A DNA stretch of 64,000 bases from Fulvia fulva (Eukaryota > Ascomycota > Dothideomycetes > Mycosphaerellales > Mycosphaerellaceae): NCBI RefSeq assembly GCF_020509005.1, contig NC_063018.1, positions 4,092,001 to 4,156,000 of the forward strand, written 5' to 3'. Position numbers and translations under genes: made by a program. A model generated the notes under the pieces. It was not told where the DNA came from and did no database searches. It worked only from the letters and a program-made list of their open reading frames with translations. Of the stretch, positions 31,901 through 44,949 are shown piece after piece. How positions within the stretch are numbered: position 1 is the stretch's first letter; every line of letters starts with the position of its first letter.

Positions 31901-32254
31901 TAGCGGTTATATATATAGGTTGTATATCTAGGTACTACCTACGTAGAGGGAGGTAATATTGCCCCCGCCTTCTTCGTCTACGTAGTATACTACCTCCTGG
32001 TCGGATTCTAGTATGTCCTTACTAATATAGAAGTACGTACGGGGTCTGTCGTCGCCTCGTAGGTATGTCGTATAGCCTAGTAACTTGTAGGTCGTTAGTT
32101 TCTTATAGTACGGGTTAATCTATAGCTCCTAGATTACTAGGACGTAGTAGACGTACGGGTCCGCTACGTGTAGGAAATAGTTCTAGACTATATCCTTACT
32201 ATAGTTAACGTTATACTAGATAATACTAAGCGTATCGAGGCTAGTTATCGTTAT
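28938..32254 (-). pseudogene. ORF2 relic of LINE H (endonuclease-RT)
   Basis: It is collinear with ORF2 of LINE G (41617-44934). The start codon is lost (ATA in place of ATG), and RIP stops run throughout. The FVDD codons of the RT remain recognisable near 30190. The C-terminal CxCG...H...C motif region lies near 29170-29260. Confidence 0.8.
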
Positions 32255-33700
32255 CGACAATTATTTCCTCTATAATGTCCTATGTCCTACTACCTTATAC
32301 GTCCTAGTCTACGCCTATTAGCTATATACTAAAGGGGAGCCGGGCCTAGTTAAATTCCCTCGCCGTAGCTAGTAGAGCACGTAGCCTCCCGTACGCCCTA
32401 GGTTACGTATCCTTTATATTATTCTCTACTCTAGGGCGCTTATACCCGACCGCCGCTAGTTAGTTCCGGTATAGGCTAGCCTTACGGTCGCCGTAGAATC
32501 TTAGGGCGACGGCTCTGTTTATAATAGCTATCTTTTTCGCTAGTTTCCGCTATAGGCATTCCGCGCTATACGATAGGTAGTACCCCGGACAGTTCGCGTA
32601 CCGTCTCGTAGCCGATATATAGTCCCTAGATATATAGTCTCCTATATAGTTCGAGTAGGCCTACTTGTTTATATACGTATAGGTTTAGTGTCTATACTAT
32701 TAGCATTTGAAGCATTAGAGGACACGAAAGGATAAGGAGTGCTTTTCTACTATCTTAAGGCTATATTACTAGATTCGGCCTTGTTCTATCGCTAGATCCG
32801 CCGCTTTTACGTCTTATAGCTATACTATTAGCGCCGAGGCCTTCTTACCTTCTAGCCATTTCCTATAGACCTAAGTCGCCTTCTAGATTAGAGAGTTAAG
32901 AGTGACCGGGTTGTCCTCTTAGAGAGTATATAGGTGACCTTAGTTAGTTAGGTCGAACTCCTTAGGTATGTCGTAGACTAGGATCGTAAATTGCTTCGTT
33001 AAGACCTTCGCTAATACCGTAACCTTAGATCCCTACTATAGCTATACCTCTAGGTGCCTCCTAGTAGTAGTAGAGCTAGTATAGATCTATAGAGTACCGT
33101 TAGACTATTAGTTCACTACGACTAACCCAAGTTAATTGATTCGTTAGGCGAGCTCCTTATTTAATAGCTTCGTAACTTCGGCCTAGTCTTCCTTTACTGT
33201 AATACGGATCGTAACTATATCGTACGTTAGACGGGGGCCTAGTATCGATACCGCGACCGATACCTAGCTATAGGGGTATTGATTCCGGGTGGCCTTACTA
33301 ATCGTCTAAGACGTCGTCCTTATTTCTTATTGCCCTCGGTAATACGATAGTATAAGCGCCGCATATAGCTAAGTGATCATTACCTATAGAGACCGGTATA
33401 GGAGCTAATCGTTAGTCTCTATACTTTTTACGTCCTCTATAAGTTGCTACTAGTTGTCTTAGGGGAGCTTCGCCTATAGAGCCGTAGGCGCCGGTAGTAC
33501 CGTAGCCTAGGCTACTTCTACCTAGGAGTTACCTAATGTAGCTAGGCACCTCCGCGGCGTTTAGAGCTAAAGAAATAGGGTGAAGAGAACTTCAAGCTAT
33601 CTAAATTAAATGAGGTAGAACTCCCTTAATTCTAGGGGCAGTGGCCTACTTTATAGATCGTTAGAATAGCCTTAATAAGAGCTTTCGAATATGTTGTGTT
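32255..33700 (-). pseudogene. ORF1 relic of LINE H
   Basis: A cysteine-rich stretch near 32560-32720 reads like tandem CCHC knuckles (CFKC...YRHQTYTC type). Several cysteine codons are converted to TAT or TAC. ORF1 proteins of Tad1-like LINEs bind the element RNA. The 5' limit is approximate. Confidence 0.65.
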
Positions 33701-33783
33701 TAGCCTTTAGAGATAATATATAAGATCCCCTACGGCTATAGCATTTGTATTTGTAGGCTATATATATCAATAATATAGTTATA

Positions 33784-35640
33784 TATAACATTAATATACT
33801 TTGACCTTTTATATATATAGGCATCTTTAATAAGTGTCAAAGCGGCTTAGTTGTTACCTATAAGCTTAACTAGCCTTAGCTCGTTAATAGTGCCCTTACT
33901 TACCCTTATACTCGGCTAGAAAGAGCTCTTTCCTACTAGTTCTAGGCACCCCATTTCCCTAAGGATAGTAGCAAGAAATTGTGACTGCTTTACGGCTACG
34001 TTTATAGCTATAAACTTAGCTTCTATTATTAATATTGTAATAGACTTCTACTTCCTACTTATCTAGGATATAGGTGATCTATAAAGGAACTACACGTATC
34101 CCAGAATTGAGACTCTATCCACTTTGTCTATAGCGTGGTTAGAGTCCGAGTATCCCTAGAGATTGCCCCCTCCCTTTCTATATATAAGACCTAGGTCTAG
34201 GTACGACCGTAGGTATCGGGAGAGCTTCTTCAAAGCCTTTATATACTACTACGAGGGATTAGTAATATATAAGCTAATTCTTCTAAGGGGGAATACTAAG
34301 TCTGGCCTTGTTATTGTTATTAGCTATATCTAGGTACTATTATGGCTCTAGTAATCCTATTTGTTACACCTCTTATCTATAGGAGCCGTAGGCACTAAAT
34401 GCTCGTAGCTCTCTATAGGTAAGTAGGTTAGCGTAGCCTTCTCTCTAGCTATGTTCATCTTAGCTAAGTTAGCGTAGACATAGTGTCCTTAATTAAGCTT
34501 CAAAGTGCCTTAGGACCTATCTCTTATAATCCTTATTCTAAGGATCTTTATAGGTTTACTAAGATCTTTAATCTTAAACACTTTTCTAAGCTTAGCCTTA
34601 AACCACTAAACATCTAATAGCTTCGGAGCTATAATAGGTATATTATCTATATAGGTAAGGACTATAAGGTCTCTATCCGTATAGATAAGTAGGCATAGAT
34701 CTACCTAGGACTAGGTAAATCTAATCTTCTCTAGCTTCGTAACATAGAGCTGGTTCTAGTCTCTAGCTGCTTGCTTAAGCCTATAAAGGCTTCGTAGGAC
34801 CTTAAACACTATGTTTAGAGGTGCTTTAACTCCTAGGGGTGGGATTATATAGATATCTTTAAGAAGGCTACTTTAGGTAAAAGCATTATATATATCTACT
34901 AGGTGTATCTCGAGATCTCTCTTATACACTACTACTATGAATAATCGGGGAGTATTATGTCTAATAGTAGGTATAAAGGTCTTTTCGAAGTCAACCCTAT
35001 ATTTCTATAAAAACCCTCTTATAACTAGTCTTGCCTTAAACTTCTTAATAGCTCTACTAATCATTCTTTTTATATTAAAGACCTACCTAGAAGTAATTAG
35101 ATTCGTACCCTTTAGCGGTACAACTACTTCCTAGGTATTGTTACTTACTAAGGCAATAAGTTCGTTCTCGATTGCCTCTCTCTATATATGTCCCTATTCG
35201 GGGTCTCCTACGGCTACCTTATAGGACTTTAGGATTAGCACTTCCTACTAATAGGCTATAGCCTACCTAATAGTAGCAAATATATATTCTTCTACGTCGT
35301 TTAGAATCTCCTCTACCTAGCTTATTATAGGGTCTAGATAGAACATCTAGGCGATAAGAGCCTTATAGTGTTTAGCCTTATACTCTTTAGAGTTATTATC
35401 TCCGTCCCCCCTTGACCTCTTATTACCTATAATATAAGGTGGCGCTAGGTGTTCGGATGGGTCGAACTGAACGACATCTTCTTTTTCTTTTATTAGAGTA
35501 CCCTAATCTCTAAACTTCTAGTATTCCCTAATGTCCTTTAGGGGAGGGGGAAGTTATATAAATAGCGGTTACTATAGTATTAATGACTTAGATAGGTTCT
35601 GTATAGATCTACCGTTATCGGCCTTCGATAGTGTTAAAAC
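33784..35640 (-). pseudogene. Copia F pol relic (RNase H and RT)
   Basis: It is collinear with copia D at 48380-49110 and 53856-54620. Shared landmarks on the plus strand include gttaccta near 33858, agtgtccttaattaag near 34482 and gggaagttatataaa near 35551. It supplies the roughly 340 bases of copia that were lost from D at the junction with element I. All frames are broken. Confidence 0.65.
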
Positions 35641-36450
35641 CGCCTTAATGTTTTCTCCTAGCCTTCGTAACGGTGTCTCTAATAATCCCCTATCGGAAAA
35701 TTTCGCCCTAAAGGGCTTCCCCCTAATAGGATTACGCTATAGCGCTCGACTCGGCTAGTTAGTATAGACGACCAACCACCCTAGTAAGTAAGGGCGCGCC
35801 TAGTGACCTTAGGATAGATTACGCGTAGGTATATATACTTGCCGGTCTACGGGCCGTAAAATATATATAGTAATCCTAAAAGATAATAAATCTGAAATTT
35901 TTAGATTCCCGTATTTTCACCTTATAGAGAGATTCTTCGTAAATCCTAACTTCCTACTAAGGTCGCCTCCTAACTATATATATCTTAGTAGTACCCCTAT
36001 ATACCCCTACTACGTAATTAACCGTTAAAGGTTAACGAGATTCGACGCGTAGATTTCAGGGTCTAAAGGGGGCCCTTAGCTCGTTAATATATCCTCCCCT
36101 ATTACGAAACTATCCCTAGTTTCACCTCCGCTACGCTAATATAAACTAAGAAACTATACCTATAAGTCAACGTAAGGAAGGCGGATCCGGCGTCTAGTTA
36201 AGTAGTTAGTCTAGAGATATTAAGGAGATCGTAAGTTCATTCTATAAGGGGCTAAGGAGGCTAAGTCAAAGTCTAATCTTCGTAGTAAGCCTACTCTTAA
36301 ATTAAGAATATAGCCTAGAAATTAGTTAAGCACGCTAGAAACTAGGTACTAGAACTAGAAGCTAGTTAAACTAAGGTCAGAAACTAAAACTACTAAGTAA
36401 ACTCCTTACGCCTAAAAAAAAGAAATAATGAAGTCCTATCCTTCCTTTGA
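35641..36450. other. Unassigned RIP-mutated stretch before gypsy J
   Basis: There is no recognisable protein. By position it may be the 3' leader or LTR of gypsy J. It contains an aaaaaaaagaaataatgaag stretch near 36414 and pyrimidine runs next to it. I could not define LTR ends. Confidence 0.3.
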
Positions 36451-39400
36451 CCTAAATCCTAGTAAATTTGGCTATCTCCTCCGTAGTAAGGTTATAAGGC
36501 CGTACCTATAGTCTCGTCGGCTTAGATTCTAGTTCCGGAGGTGTAGTAGCTCTATTAATACCTATTAGAAGTATATTGTCATCCTCTTCGTCGTTAGATT
36601 CGGACGTAGTAGGTCTGTTCTTATTCGGAAGATCGCCTTTTTCTATAATGTCTTTAGCTTTAGTAAGATTAAGCTCCGGGTCCGGTCTTAACTATAGGAT
36701 TAGCTTCAGGTTCTCTCGGGCTTATATACCCTTTAACCTCGCTCTATTAAGCTCCTCGAGGACGTATATACTAAACCCCGAGTACACCTTAGCTATACGA
36801 TACGGCCTAAGCTAGCGGTAACTAATCTTTCTAGATAGGTCATCCTTATACGGCTTGTCGAACTTAACTACAAGATCTCCGACCTAGAACCCCTAGAAGT
36901 TAACACTACGTTTAGTATCGAAGTATTCCTTACTTAGTGTACGAAGCCTTACTCTTCGTAACTATAACTCCTAAAGACTTATATCCCGTACCTATAACTA
37001 ACGCGCCCGAATAGCTAATAGCTCCTCCGTTAATCTAATAGATCCCTATTTATAGTTCGCCTATATCGGGTATTCTACCTCGATCGGGAGAATAGTACGA
37101 TAGCTATATAGAACCTCCGCCGGCGTTATAGCCGTAATTCTAGATACCGTAGTTCTATTAGCCTAAAGTACCGTAGTAATCTATCGTTCCTAGGACTTAT
37201 AGGTGTTCTTAGTGAGCTTAGCTAATATAGCTAGAATAGGTCGATATCCTACTTCTATAGTTATATTTAACTACGGATAGTAGGGTAAGATCTAGATATA
37301 CTTAATACCTATACTAATAAGCATCCTCTCTACCTCCCCTTCGTTAATACTAGCGTTATTAAGTATAATCTTATAGTAGTATCTATGCCGGCTAAACACT
37401 ATCTCGTATAGGAACTTAGTAATCGCCCGCGAATTTAGAGGCTTCCGTACGACCTTCGCCTTAATCTACCTACTTAGAGCTTCTCGGGCAATAAGTAAGT
37501 ACCCGTTTCTATATACGTAGACGGGATCGTAGTACTACCTCTCTCCTATAACCTACTAAGTCGATAAGTATATTTCTCCTACTCTCTAGTTACCTTCGCG
37601 AAAGTTATAAGGAGTATAAGTCCTTACCTAATTCGACACGACGGAGAAGTAGCCCTCCTAGTAATACCGACTAGTAATAAGATTATATACTAGCTCTATA
37701 CTCCGGTGACTATACTTTTTGTGACAGTATATCACGATCTCTTTCTAAGTATTATTATTGTCTACTACTAGCTATATCGGTGCACCCCTTCGCCGCTAAT
37801 AAAATAAGAGCTTGTCTCTTAAGTAGTACCGAGGACTCTTCTTAACGAGGTTTCGATACTTAGCCCGGGTAACCCCTTCCGGTCGTGTTCGATATACTAG
37901 AATATAAGCTATAAGCTCGGAATTATTACTATACTAGGGTTCGAGGAGTCGTTCACGCTCTAGAATAACGGGGAAAGTATTAACTAGCTCGGCGTAACGG
38001 AAGAATTTGTCGTCAATTATCTTATTAATATTATCGTTAGGTTCCGTAAGCTCCTTAGCTATAGGTAGTTTATAAGATAGTGTATCCGGTCCGGAGTACT
38101 TCTTCCTATCGATATGCCTTACTTTAAAGGTGAATAGCCGGATCTAAGTAACCTACCTTACTATTATAGAGTTTGGAATGTCGGATACTAGCCGATTTAA
38201 CTACTATACTAGCGTTTTAGTATCAACTTCGAGGATAAAGTCTACTCCTACGAGGTAGCGCTATACCTTCTTAAGGCCCTTTAGCACTTCGAGGCACTCC
38301 CGCTTTCCTATATCGTACTTAGCCTCGTTTACGTTCTAGGTACCGCTCTTATACCTTACCGGGTGTCTTCGTCGAGTATTATCTAGTAATTCCTACGATA
38401 TTATACAACCCTACCTAATACTACTCGTATTAATAGAAACGAAGATCCTACTAGCTCCTAGGGCGTAGGAGATAGTTACTAACGCTAGTACTATTACTAA
38501 GAATCTTACTAGGTTCTCTTTGGAGAACTACTTATTCTTAGTCTAGACAAACTCGACGTCCTTCCTTAAAAGCTTATATATTGGCCGAGCGACGATTACG
38601 AACTAGGGGACCTAAATCCGGAAGTAAATATAGATCCTAATATAAACTCGAACGTCCTTTACGTACTTTAGGGTTAGCTAGTTTAAGATCTTAGCTACTA
38701 CCTTAGGATCTAGATAGCGGCCGCTCGGGCTAGTAATATAGCCTACGATCTTTAGGGTCTTATAAAGCCACTACGACTTCTCCTCTACGACTACCGCTCC
38801 GGCCCTCTCTAGGTCCGTAAGAACAAGATTAAGGGATATAATATGTTCTACGACCTATCGTCAAAGGCTAGGCTCTACCTTAGCGTTACTATAGTCCTTA
38901 GTAGGACCTTTTACGCCGATATCGTTAAGAAATAGTTTTTCTCGGTAAGAAATATAGTCTATTAACACCTTAGTTACTACCCGTACGAACTAAGTAACTA
39001 AGTTCGTCGTACCCTATAGTAACGTTATATACCGTATAAGCCTAAGAGGCGTTATAAAGGCCGTTAAGTCTCGGCTACTTTCGTTAAGCGTGATCTAGTC
39101 GTACCCCGAAAACAAGTCTACTAAAGAGGCTACTCTATACCTAGTAAAGTCTTCCGAGAACCCGTCCGTATCTAGGGGAATGTTTGTATCCCTTATCGTT
39201 ACCTCGTTTAAGAGTATAGCGGAGTTGATCAACCTATATAGTATAGCTTCGCTATTTAGCTCGACCTTCTTCGCTACTAAGAACTAAGCATTTGTATAAG
39301 CACCTTGACTATACTTAAGAATTCTGTTCTTAATTCGAGCGCGGGTTATTTCTTCTATAATCGCTCGTAAGCTTAGGTATAACCGAATGTTCCGCGCCTA

Positions 39401-41334
39401 CTACTGTTTATACGTAATCGTTATAATCTTCTAAGGAGGTATAACATTATGTCTAATCTACCGTATATAGCTAAAATCCTACGCTAGGACACCTTCTCGG
39501 TTAAAGAGCATTTCTTTAAACATTTGTCTTTCCTTAGCCGAGAGAGCGATACTAACCTTAATACTAGCGAGCCTTTTAGGTATAATCCTCGAGCCGCGCT
39601 CGATACTAGAGAACTTTTTGATAAGATACCTCCTATCGAACGGGCCTTACCCTACTAGTATTAGAGATTCCTAGTAAAGGGCCTTCCACTTCTAATCTAT
39701 ATTACTATCTACTTTCGACTAAGGCCTCTCGTAAATGCTCGTATTAATAGGTCTTTTCTTATTAGCTTTTCGCTTATATATAGTAAATATATACGGTATC
39801 CTAATACCGGGTCTATATAACCCTACGTCTCGTTTCGAAGCCTACCTATTAATCTGGCCCTGTTTCAGGATCTCCGTACACTAGTTGCCCTATACGGAGT
39901 ATATATTTATAACGACCTACTCTCCTAGAGCGTTAGTAGTCACCTTAGCGCTAAAGTATTAGCGGTTCCCGAGTAGTTCTAGTAATTTCTTCGAATACGG
40001 GCTAAGGTCGAGGACATTTTCTCTTTATTATAATACGGAGCCACCGTAGTTCTTAAAGTAGTCGAAGATAGTCGTGTCTATAGGCTTAGGGCTTAGCTTC
40101 GTTATACCTTCTTATCAATATCGATACCCCGTATTATTAGAACACTCCGCCCCTAATATATTTACTAAGGTCTCCCTAACTAGACTCGAAAAGCGGACTT
40201 GTTTCAAAACCGGACTTCTAATACTTATAGCGGGTCAACTACCGTAAATTAACCCGCGTTCGTATTTTTCGAGGACTATAGTAGTTCTTAAAGAGTTTTG
40301 TACTTGTTAGTACCTATAATAGCCGTGAATATTATACTTTCACCTTTCTAACTAGCGATTGTTCCCTTCTATAATCTATCGTCGTAGTTACGGCCTATTA
40401 GTCGTACCTTCCTATACTAAGGGCGGCTAAGGATCGTAGGCGAATCTAGATTAGCGGAGACAAATATATCGATCTAGTAGTATATACTAAATACCTAAGT
40501 ATTAAGCTTTGAAATTACCCCCTTAAACTTCGCTCTTCTACCCGCTCCTCGAAAGGACAAGTAGGCGCTAGGTACGATAGGTAAGCTAAACTTATATACT
40601 ATCCTCGGGCTAATAATATTGACTTTAGATTCCTCGTTAAGTAGGGCTCGAGTCTAACCTTTACTAGTCCTAAGCTCGGTAACTACCTAAGGGCTAGGTA
40701 CTATTACAAAATCGTCTAGTATACTAGAGAGACCGATCTTTTTAATGTTCTCGTACAACTCGGCGGTAGGGATAGTATCCTTCCTATATAATATCGTTAA
40801 GAACACACCTATAAAGCGAGCTTAATAATTATCCCGAAAGACTTCTTTATTAGCCTCTTCTTCCTCGTCTTTACAGGTAGCGACATAACTCGTACGGACT
40901 TTAGTCCCTTCTTAGCTAGCTAACTTACGGACGGTAGTAAGCTTAGGCTATAGATTAGGGGTATTTACTACTCTCCTAAACAAGGTAGTCTTAAACTAGC
41001 GACTATACCGAGACTAGTCCCGGGCATTAACGTTTAGAAACGTAGTCTAAAGGATTTAATCAATCTAATAGGTCACTCCCTCCTCCTTAGTAACGGGCCT
41101 ATCTCCTATACCGTACTGTCGGACGTAGTTATTAATCCTTATCGTCTTCGTATTATATAGCCGTTTACGCTATACGAATAGGGTATTAATAGGCCCTACT
41201 AGCTATTCCGAGGGCGTAGGCCTTAACTTAGCTCGAGGCTTAGGTAGCCTTCTTCTAAGAGTCTCCCCTAACGCTACCGTTAACTAGCTTCTACTAGCCC
41301 TAGAACCGGCGTCTCTAATTATCTCTACCTCCTA
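36451..41334 (-). pseudogene. Gypsy J pol relic, split by element E
   Basis: The integrase C-terminal part reads VGDLVVKFDKPYKDDLSRKI near 36820-36885. The RT reads DLFSGYD near 39098-39118 with ITLNESSRDLTAF and TPL after it. The catalytic box is FLNDIGVKGP near 38901-38935, with the first aspartate of LDD changed to asparagine by TpG-to-TpA. This RT type (QGWTNSVAQF, LDDIGVKGP in intact relatives) is a fungal gypsy lineage different from A. The gene continues upstream at 63575. It is saturated with RIP. Confidence 0.7.
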
Positions 41335-41339
41335 CTAAC

Positions 41340-41442
41340 TATTACGGGTAGTAATCTATAAGACGATAGTATAGGGTTACCGTAAGATAAGCGTTGTTCG
41401 GTAAGGCTACGAAAGAGAAGCGCGAAGCGCGCGAGATATATA
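41340..41442 (-). repeat. 3' LTR of E, left piece
   Basis: It matches 63420-63522 and ends in the 15-base duplication cgcgcgagatatata (41428-41442) created by LINE G. Confidence 0.92.
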
Positions 41443-41616
41443 GATAGATAGATTTGTCATTCCCCTGTTCTAGGACCCTATCCGGCCTATACAGGTATAT
41501 ATCTATTGTTATGTACAAAGGGAAACCCGAATAGGTGAAAACCCTTCCCGCCCCCGACTACTCCTTGTCTAGTTTAGCTTTCCCTCTGAACGTACGTAGT
41601 CCATATCACTACCCCG

Positions 41617-44600
41617 TTAGCCCCCGCTCCCAGCCGGTCTCGTCGCGCTACGTCGTGTCCTCTCTTCCTGCACTGTTCCTACTAGGCGGTACTGTTCTAG
41701 CTAGCCCTTCTCTAGTATCCAGTTCGTAATGCGCCGTAGGTCCTCAGCGTTGTTAAGAAGTGCCCCAATCGTCCGGTTCCTCGCCTTTGCCATCTACTCC
41801 CCCCTTCCTAGCGACCACCTCGGACAGACGAGGAGTGCGTGCCGTACGTTCTAGGAGCGATAGCCGCAGGGGCAGCTAGTATTCGTGTATCCTAGAACCT
41901 TCCTCTATAATAGGTACCCCTGGAGGCCGATGTGTTCGCTTCGCAGTTAGGTTGCTATGCTACTCTGTGCCCTCGTAAGGCGGTAGTAGATGAGCTTCGG
42001 GGGGTGCTTGACCGCGGATTTTGTAGCTGACTATTCCTTAGGTTGTCCCGCTAGCTAAGGGCGTCCACTATACCCTACAACCTGGTTGTTCCACCTCTCT
42101 TTCCATAGTTGCTCTATAAACGATTTCTCACCTTCCTATTATGTTACTAGCTGTTCGTCCCTTGCCCGGTAGTTCGGCTCGTTTCCGGGTCGAATGCCCC
42201 TATGCGCTGGTACTGATTCGCGGGCCCTTGCGACTGCACTAGCGATGACCTTCTGTACTAGGTACTGTGCCGACTTGCCTAAGTAGGAGGTCCGTAGTCC
42301 CTAGATGTATAGGTCGATCGGCGGTATAGCGGTCTCGTGCTTAAGTATCCTCGTTAGTGTCGACTTATATGCCCCGGTGACCTTCCTTAGGCATTGGTTT
42401 TGGATCTTCGCTAGCGGCGCGACGAGTCCCTTCGATAGGCAGGCCCTCTCGCCTAAGGACTACACTTAGCTGCTATAGGTAAGGACTGGCCGTACAATAG
42501 CCGTATATAGAAGTCGTGACTACCGGAAGTCCGCCCCCTATATAGACGCAGTGAGCCTCTAGCATGATGCTATATTCTGTTTAGCTTTCCGTAATATTGC
42601 CTATACGTGCTTCCTCTACCGTAGCGCCGGGTCCACCTATAGTCCGAGGATCCTGAGCTAATTTGCCGGGTTAGTCGTGTGCCCCTGTATCTAGATAGAA
42701 GCTTGCATATTGTGGAACCGTGGCCGGCGCGTAAAGTGTATTAGATTGTACTTTTCTAGGGCAAACCGAGCCCCGTGCCTCCTAGCCCAGTCCTCGCAGA
42801 TCTTGTGCTTCTCTTCTAGTAGCCTACAGTTCTCCTTAGTCGAGGAAGACCACGCTAGGATGTTTGTGTCGTCTACGAAGCCGCTCGTAGCGGTGTTCTA
42901 GGATTCTAGGGCTAGGAGCAGCGTCGCTATAAAGAAGAGGAACAGAATAGGTACTAGCGTTAAGCCTTACGGGATTCTAGTATAGACTGCTTGAAATGGG
43001 CTTCTGTACTAGCCGACCAGGATCGACGTACTACGGTTTTGGAGGTAGGACCGTACGAAGTTGACAAGCCACTCAGGGAGTCCTTTCGACCTTAGGATGT
43101 AGAGTAGCCGCGGGTGTGATACGTAGTCGAAGGCTCCCGATATGTCTAGGCTAAGTAAGGAAGCCACCTTGTCCCTATTCTTATACCAGATGGCCTTTAC
43201 CTGAGAGGTGATAAGTTCTATCGCGGATAGCGTCGATCGCTATAGGCGCGCACCTATCTAGGTGTCCGGGAGTAGGGAGTGTTCCTCTGCCGCCTCGGAG
43301 AGTCTCGTTATAACTAGCTTCTCAAGCGCCTTCCTAAGAGTGTTAAGGAGCGCAATTGGGCGGTACGACTTTACCTACGTATAGTCTTCCTTCTGCGGCT
43401 TACGTAGGACCACTGTCGTCGATTGTTTAAAAGCTATCGGGTAGTACCCGGTCTGTAGGCAGGCGTTAAAGATCGCTACAACTGCTAGGGCTAGTTGATC
43501 TCTACACTTCTTTAGTAGCTCGTTTGGGATCCTATCCGGCCCCGGGGCTTTCTTCGCCGGTAACTTCCTTAGCACAGCGGCAACTTCTCCCTCGGACACC
43601 TCCTGTTGGACCGCGATGCTAGGGGCTAGGGGAGTAGAGCTGTTTATGTCGCTTAGATCAGCCTCGACTAGGGGCGGGAAGAACTTGCTAGCCAGTAGAC
43701 GCGCCTTGGCCTCGGGGTCGCTAACCGGGCCACTAGGCGATTGTAGCGCTAGGATAGAGAAGGAGGGGCCCTGTGTAGGGTCCTGTCGGGCCCATTTCGC
43801 TAGCTTCCACATCCTCTCTAGCTTGCCGGCGATTTCTTCTACTATAGCCCTCTAGCCGACTGCTTTCTCCCTTCGTATTATAGCTTTCTTCTGTTAGTAT
43901 GCCTCCCTATATACGTTCTAGGCCTCCTCGCTATAGCTGCTCGTCTATACCCGGCGGGCTCTCCTTGCTTCTCTTACTACCGTAGTGCACTCCGGCGTCT
44001 AGTATGGTTTGGACCATGTCGTTAGTTAGGCAAGCGGAACGTGAAGTGAGGTCGCTTTTCTTATTTCGTCTGTCAACCCCTAGACTGCTTCGTCTATCTC
44101 GTCTTTACTGTTGTATTGCTACTACGCGATCTGGACTAGCCTCTTAGAGTCATCGAGGTACGCCTAGATGTTGGCCCAGTGGGCCTTTCCCTAGTTTGGC
44201 TTAGGGGTTCCCGCTAGTGTGCGTTGTATCTATGTCGTAATAGAGGTCCTGACTGGCATGTGGTCTGACGACGCCTCGAGTTCATGTTCGATCCTATAGT
44301 AGGTTACCGTGTAGTAGTGGCTATCTAAGATCCAGGAGAGGTCGATCGTGCCTTGGAGTCCCCCTCTCTTCCAGGTGCCCAGGTCCTTCGGGGTATTGAG
44401 GGCAATTGCGTTGCTCGCCATTAAGTCAAGTACTTCGTCGGCTATAGGGTGCGGCTATATAAGGCTTTCCTAGGAAGGGTAGTGTATATTGAAGTCTCCT
44501 ACTACGATGTGGCACCCTTGTCTCTTGAGCGCACTGTCTAGGTGTCTGCAGACCCCTAGGTCGCGGCTAGACCTCGAGGCTAGCGGTTATATATATAGGT

Positions 44601-44934
44601 TGTGTATCCAGGTGCTACCTACGTAGAGGGAGGTAATATCGCCCCCGCCTTCTTCGTCTACGTAGTACACTACCTCCTAGTCGGATTCTAGTATATCCTT
44701 GCTGACATAGAAGCACGTACGGGGTCTGCCGTCGCCTCGTAGGCATGTCGTATAGCCTAGTAACTTGCAGGTCGTTGGTCTCTTATAGTGCGGGTTAATC
44801 TATAGCTCCTAGATTATAAGGACGTGGTGGACGCGCGGGTCCGCCTCGTGTAGGAAATGGTTCTAGACTATATCCTTGCTATAGTTGACGTTATACTAGA
44901 TGATGCTAAGCGTGTCGAGGCTAGTCATCGGCAT
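41617..44934 (-). pseudogene. ORF2 of LINE G (endonuclease, RT, C-terminal zinc motif)
   Basis: It starts at ATG 44932-44934 (MTSLDT follows after a few residues) and ends at TAA 41617-41619. An apurinic-type endonuclease occupies the first third; HELEASSDHMPVRTSI near 44230-44290 is its SDH motif. The RT starts with KKAPGPDRIPNELL near 43530-43570 and has FVDD near 42866-42880. A QNQCLRKVTGAYKS stretch lies near 42390-42410. The C-terminus has CPCGYRS...HVLLVCP near 41830-41890. Stops such as those replacing glutamine soon after the start (II*YNVN, IV*NHF) make it a pseudogene. An RNase H domain was not convincingly seen. Confidence 0.85.
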
Positions 44935-44949
44935 CGATAATCATTTCCT

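Larger units (their letters stand above)
28760..33770 (-). mobile_element. Full-length Tad1-like LINE H, RIP-saturated
   Basis: It is 5011 bp, bounded by the 13-base duplication taatatagttata (28747-28759 and 33771-33783). It is collinear with LINE G. The 3' tail on the minus strand is (ATCT)n. It holds relics of ORF1 and ORF2. Confidence 0.88.
28347..35640 (-). mobile_element. Copia relic F, truncated at its 5' side, hosting LINE H
   Basis: It starts with an LTR (28347-28535) and continues on the minus strand through RNase H and RT relics, with LINE H inserted at 28760. The pol part parallels that of copia D. It ends near 35640 without a second LTR, and integrase and gag are missing. It is heavily RIP-mutated. 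Confidence 0.65.

Noticed and set aside
34937..36815. Small plus-strand frames in copia F and gypsy J
   Set aside because: They are antisense to pol relics and chance survivors in TpA-rich sequence.
41535..41729. Plus-strand frame in LINE G
   Set aside because: It is antisense to the ORF2 3' end and 3' UTR.
43616..43855. Plus-strand frame in LINE G, also present at 30969 in H
   Set aside because: It is antisense to the RT domain, and its conservation reflects the element.
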